From the NCBI GenBank assembly GCA_028532985.1, contig JANCIK010000003.1, positions 1,436,001-1,500,000 on the forward strand: 64,000 bases of DNA, written 5' to 3'. Of this stretch, positions 59,768 through 64,000 are shown in pieces. Below the pieces are notes generated by a model that was given only the letters and a program-made list of their open reading frames with translations, did no database searches and had not been told where the DNA came from. The stretch comes from Stropharia rugosoannulata (taxonomy: Eukaryota; Basidiomycota; Agaricomycetes; Agaricales; Strophariaceae). How positions within the stretch are numbered: the stretch's first letter is position 1; the number at the start of each line of letters is the position of its first letter. Position numbers and translations under genes: made by a program.

Positions 59768-60042
59768 AGTAGTAATATATTCAGGACAGTGGTTGCTGAA
59801 GTACGCCTGATATTGCGGCCATGCCAAGTATTAGGCCTTACAGACGGTCAAATCAAGCAGATGCAATGAAGTAAAATGTGGTACAGTGTGTTAACATGTT
59901 ACATAGCACCGCTTCATATGTGCCCCAAATCGAAGACTTATGAAAAGTTCTGAATGGAAATTCGGGGGGATGAAATTATTTTGTCTACTATCACCCTCTA
60001 TCACCGCACATCCATTCCTAATTGTTCCTCCCCATTCTGTGA
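59768..60042. other. Spacer between P450 fragment and P450 gene
   Basis: 275 bp with no resemblance seen to upstream P450 exons. It marks the break point of the partial duplication. Confidence 0.4.
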
Positions 60043-62326
60043 TTATCGGTTTGAATTATCCAAGTTCTTAGCGGACTGTATCAAATCAGTGGCGCCATCG
60101 AACCGGGCCGTTAGCCGAACTTGATACGGCTTGGGATGACTGTTGCACGTCGGTGGGTCAACTGTCTGAAATTCCAGGCCTCATCATAACAGATGATATA
60201 CATACCAAACGAGCCCATCGGTGTACTCCACCTTTGGTTGTATAATACGGCCTTCCTTATCAATAGCTTTGCTTATATCGATTGTCGCTAGAATAGAGAC
60301 TATGCCTAACCAGCCCGTGTTCAATGCTAAGTAACGACCAGGACAGTTCCTGTACAAGTTTTTGAATGAACTACGCTCAATAAATTGTTAAGAACAACTT
60401 GCCGTCGACCATATCCAAAGCTTCCGGCCAGGAGCGGGTCTGGTTGGTCGTCAAAGCAAATTACCCCGTTCTTGAGGAAGCGTTCGGGTTTAAATTTCAT
60501 GGGGTCTGGATATATTTTTTCATCATGCAATATGGCCCTGATTGATTGAGACATTAACATCAATAAAGAGTTATCATAAAGTTAGGTTAATTAACTTGCA
60601 CAACTCACCAAGCATTTGGGATTATGGTTGAGCCTGTTGAAATAAACTATATGTTGTCCATTTTACCCGCAGTGCGTATAGATACGTACCAGCTGGTATC
60701 CTAAAACCTTTATACTCGTCTTCCTTGAGTGTCCGATGTGGAAGAGCTGTTGATAGGTAGATTAAGTAATATTTTTCTCAAACCTTGCAATGATGGGGAA
60801 GAACCTTGAGGGGTAATTGTAAACCACCGCATTGTCTCCAGAAGCATGGCTTCGACGTATGGCATCAATCCCCTGTCACAAAAATCTGGAAGTCTAGACT
60901 GTTCCAATATGGTGTCGACTTCAGCTTGTCCGCGCTTCAAAGCGTCTGGATTGAGTGCCATAGCTAATATCCAAGCTAGAAGAAGGGAGGCGGTCTAATG
61001 CGAGGGTTATTCAAATACGTCGAAGGCTCAAATAACAATTTACAGTATCAGATCCCGCTAATGAATTTGAATATAAGTTCTTCTTGTGGGTTATAATATT
61101 CAATTGAGAGGACATACCAACGTAAATGATCGCAGCACAATTCTTCACTATCTCTTCCTGCTCAGTAAAGTTGGTTCCTTGATCATTTTTTGCCTTCTCA
61201 ATATTATCATAGACGAAACACTTTAATGTAGAACCTTCAGCCTAAATAGATATACGCCGTCGTTATTAGAATGTCAAGAGTTGAAGAATATATACATATA
61301 TACCATGGCCTTTTTAGTAGCATCAAAAGGTATGGTTCGGAGATCATGACTTCTTTGTGCCCCAATTTTTGCTATCCTTTTGAATACAGCCCCAGGAAAC
61401 CATTCTATGAAGATTAATTGTCAGAATGTATCTGCGGGGCATGATCGGTGCCAATATATATGCTTATACAGAGCAGCTTACCTGGGATGAATTTCAGCAC
61501 CGGTACAGACTCAACAAGATAATTTGAATGAACGGAGGTGGTTAAGCTTTCCATTGCTGCTTGTGCTATATTGATATAGAGGTCATTCTCGGTTTTAACT
61601 TCATATCCATAGGCAGCCTGTAGGACAACTGCTCCCACATATCTATGGGTAAAGAAGTCATTTTTTCTGGTTTGACAAATAGAAAACGGAACAAACTGTC
61701 TGATGTGAGCCAAGAACTTATCAGGGGATTCGAGAAGCTGTTCCAAGAAAATATGAACCATTTTCTTCTGTATGGGGTGGTAGGATGTCATATTGCGAGG
61801 TTGGAAGTACTGGTGAAACATTCTTCGATGCTGCCTAGTAAGTCTGGGTTAGTAGCAAATCATAGCAACAGTTGCAGCTTGGATCACCTCCAGCGGTCCG
61901 AGTAATGCATATGGGCAAAATCCCACTCCCAACCCATTAATTCATTAGCCATTATCTAACAGTGAATAATATCACCATATGATCTTCAATGTTCTGGGAA
62001 ATATAGAGAATTACCATTCCGGGACGATCAGAGTAATTGAAGGAACGTTTTTCAAGCAGTTCAATAACATCTTCCAAAGAATTGAGGACAATCGTTTTGT
62101 TGCCAAAGATGCTGTATGAACAGATGTCCCCATATTTGCGCGCCCAGTTGGCATACTCCAGCCATGTATAGTGATGGGGAGCATCGTAGACATTGCCAAT
62201 CACAGGATAACCCATGGGCCCTGGAGGCAGGGGTAGCTTTCTGCGTTTATCCAACCAAAGCTTCAGGACATACAGGGTTGTGAGCGCAAAGAAAAAGCCC
62301 GCCATGTTGACAATAGCCATAGTCAT
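60043..62326 (-). CDS. Cytochrome P450 monooxygenase
   Basis: ER-anchored heme monooxygenase, about 500 residues in roughly ten exons. The N-terminal membrane anchor (MAGFFFALTTLYVLKLWL) is followed by the proline-rich hinge KLPLPPGPMGYPVIGN and, in later exons, GWEWDFAHMHYSDRWR and RRMFHQYFQPRN. The I-helix oxygen-binding motif is YVAGSDTTAS, the K-helix E-x-x-R is LLETMRW, the PERF motif is FKPERFLKNG and the heme-cysteine loop is FGYGRRNCPGRYLALNTGW. The intron inside the heme loop (60350-60402) begins with GC (GCAAGT); this joins CG|G to give Arg and is the only join that keeps the motif. The start is the first ATG before the anchor (62326). Substrate is unknown; such genes often act in secondary metabolism or xenobiotic oxidation. 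Confidence 0.9.
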
Positions 62327-63239
62327 AGAATAGGGTAGATACGCCACCTGGTGAAGCTAAATAGGCCGCAAGGTAGATGATTATAAAGAAGCACACCAGT
62401 TAACCGAAGAGAATAATAAGTCCGGGGTAGAGAAAGGCCGTACGTGTGAGTAGCATTACTTGTTATAATTATCTGTTGGGTTGCATGATCACGTTGAGTA
62501 TGGGAATTACATTTTCCTGCCCTATAAGCATATGGTAATGGCTGGCCGCTACAGTTCATGGGTATAAAGGTTATTGACTGACACATGTGCTAAAAGATAC
62601 GGCAAGATACTCTTTAAGCAGGTCTAAGTTGAGTAGTCGGGCAGTTTGCTTGACGTTAGTCTATAACACGAAGTGACCTGGATCAGAATTTGTCCAATTT
62701 TGTTTCAGCTTTACACACCAGCATGCGGTGAGTGTTGTAATGATAGATATAGGCAATCAACGTCACTGTAATAATAAAGAGACGACATAAGATTCATATG
62801 AAGTCCTTTAGTGGTTGAATATTGAAATGTTTGTGTCCAATACAAGCAAAATACGAGTCCAATATTGGGTCAGTTGGCAGTTGGTCCAACCACTGAGGTC
62901 CAACGGCAGGTTTTGAATTAAACGCAAGTTAGACGGACACTCAACTAAGGTTCATAACATTATAGCCTGTGTAAAGAGTATGCACGAGTAGCCTGCAAGA
63001 GTAAATGAATAAGAGCCGGACTCTGTGAGGAGCAGTTCAATTACGGCGAGGAAGATGTGCAGTCATCGCAGAGGCGTTCAATGGCGCGTGACAACATTCT
63101 CGTGACAAGTGGAGGATAAGGTCACGAGATGATCAAGTCACATCTTTGAAGAATTGAACTTGATCCAGGGCCCGAACTGTTGTCTCTTTCTCCATCTCAC
63201 ATCGCACTCCATCTTTGCTGTCCAACATCAATATCTACT
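62327..63239. other. Divergent intergenic region P450 / importin alpha
   Basis: About 0.9 kb upstream of both genes. No coding exon was recognised. A few short direct repeats of TTGG/CCAAC type occur near 62880-62910. Confidence 0.45.
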
Positions 63240-64000
63240 ATGGAGGCTTCCGAAAATCGCACTATGAAGGTTCGCCGGGAAGGTAAGCATCGTATCTGTC
63301 ACTATCGCGATCCCCATTTAACGCGTTTTTGGTCACGCAGCCTATAAAGCTAAAGGGCCTCTTAAGCAGGACGACCTTAGACGTCGTCGTGAGGAACAGC
63401 AAGTTGAGATCAGAAGGCAGAAGAGAGAGGAAAATATCTCAAAGAGACGCAATTTCCTTCCCTCTTCAAGCGCAGATTCGGATGAAGAAATTGGTGGAGG
63501 TGTTTGGGACCCTCCTGTGAGCTGCCTTTCCAGTGGCTTACTGTATTTGTGCTAAACTACCTTATCGCAACGACTAGCTTGCAGAGGAGATGATTTCGGG
63601 TGTCTTTTCTGATGATCCCGACCGTCAGCTTGACGCGACTACGAAGTTCCGCAAACTTCTCTCAAAAGAGAAGAATCCCCCAATCGAGCGTGTAATTGAG
63701 TGTGGAGTTGTTCCTCGCTTTGTCGAGTTCTTGAAACATGGACACGCAATGCTCCAAGTACGTTTTAATTTGCATGAGTAGCACCAGTATGACGGTCTCA
63801 ATGTTTATATTTTTTTCTAACAGTTCGAAGCCGCTTGGGCACTTACCAACATTGCCTCCGGCACTGCGGAACATACGCAAGTCGTCATCAACGCTCAGGC
63901 TGTCCCCGAATTCATCAATCTCCTGTCGTCGCCCGTCCTCGATGTTCGGGAACAAGCAGTTTGGGCACTTGGAAACATTGCCGGAGATAGCCCACAATGC
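63240..64000 (+). CDS. SRP1: Importin subunit alpha (5' part, runs off window)
   Basis: Nuclear import adaptor that binds classical NLS cargo and importin beta. Visible exons are 63240-63282, 63341-63516, 63578-63757 and 63824 to the window edge. Residues 1-70 form the Arg/Lys-rich importin-beta-binding domain ([20 protein letters not shown]). The acidic linker [12 protein letters not shown] leads into the armadillo repeats: [58 protein letters not shown], each with the A-W-A-L-x-N-I-A motif that lines the NLS groove. The sequence stops in the second ARM repeat. Start and domain match fungal orthologues closely. Confidence 0.95.

Overview
This window is nuclear DNA of a filamentous basidiomycete, most likely an Agaricomycete. 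Protein-coding genes are cut by many short introns (mostly 43-89 nt, usually GT-AG), genes lie on both strands without operons, and the set includes Agaricomycete-type families (F-box-like/LRR protein, DUF4246, avidin-like protein, tricalbin, OPT transporter). I rebuilt most genes exon by exon from the sequence. For every multi-exon gene where I fixed all junctions, the summed coding length is a multiple of three. No tRNA, rRNA, CRISPR or intact transposon was recognised. Species cannot be assigned from the sequence alone.

Layout. 1-216 (-): 5' part of a secreted precursor with two copies of a dibasic-flanked peptide, running off the left edge. 1701-3770 (-): CDC40/PRP17. 3960-6311 (+): a three-repeat MYB protein fused to C-terminal C2H2 fingers. 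6855-8472 (-): PRP19. 8576-9854 (+): SGT2 co-chaperone. 10468-13124 (-): OPT peptide transporter. 15966-16247 (+): avidin-like half-domain. 16355-18406 (-): DUF4246. 19248-20628 (+): TauD-type dioxygenase. 20904-21879 (+): MTQ2 methyltransferase. 22077-28037 (-): tricalbin. 30140-31675 (-): Nudix protein with membrane tail. 31835-33434 (-): Ugo1-like carrier. 35690-37354 (+): F-box-like protein. 38344-39438 (+): GPI-anchored-type surface protein. 39630-40226 (-): COX13. 40433-44018 (+): RPN2. 44192-45358 (+): 2-hydroxyacid dehydrogenase. 45796-47686 (+): ALG10. 47809-49995 (+): orphan coiled-coil protein. 50537-54743 (-): SPC7/KNL1. 55019-57314 (+): NPL4. 57748-59133 (+): NCS6/CTU1. 59287-59767 (-): P450 tail fragment. 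60043-62326 (-): cytochrome P450. 63240 to the right edge (+): importin alpha.

Most genes are housekeeping: splicing (PRP17, PRP19), proteasome and ubiquitin handling (RPN2, NPL4), tail-anchored protein targeting (SGT2), translation (MTQ2, NCS6), N-glycosylation (ALG10), respiration (COX13), membrane contact and mitochondrial dynamics (tricalbin, Ugo1-like), kinetochore (SPC7) and nuclear import (importin alpha). Several pairs are head to head with 103-275 bp between start codons. The accessory genes are the edge precursor, avidin, P450 and its duplicated tail, DUF4246, the dioxygenase and the surface protein.

The most unusual observations are the Kex2-type repeat precursor at the left edge, the MYB-C2H2 fusion, a set of GC-AG introns (two consecutive in the MYB gene, one probable in SGT2, one in the P450 and one in its duplicated tail), the truncated avidin domain and the start-codon-only first exon of NPL4.
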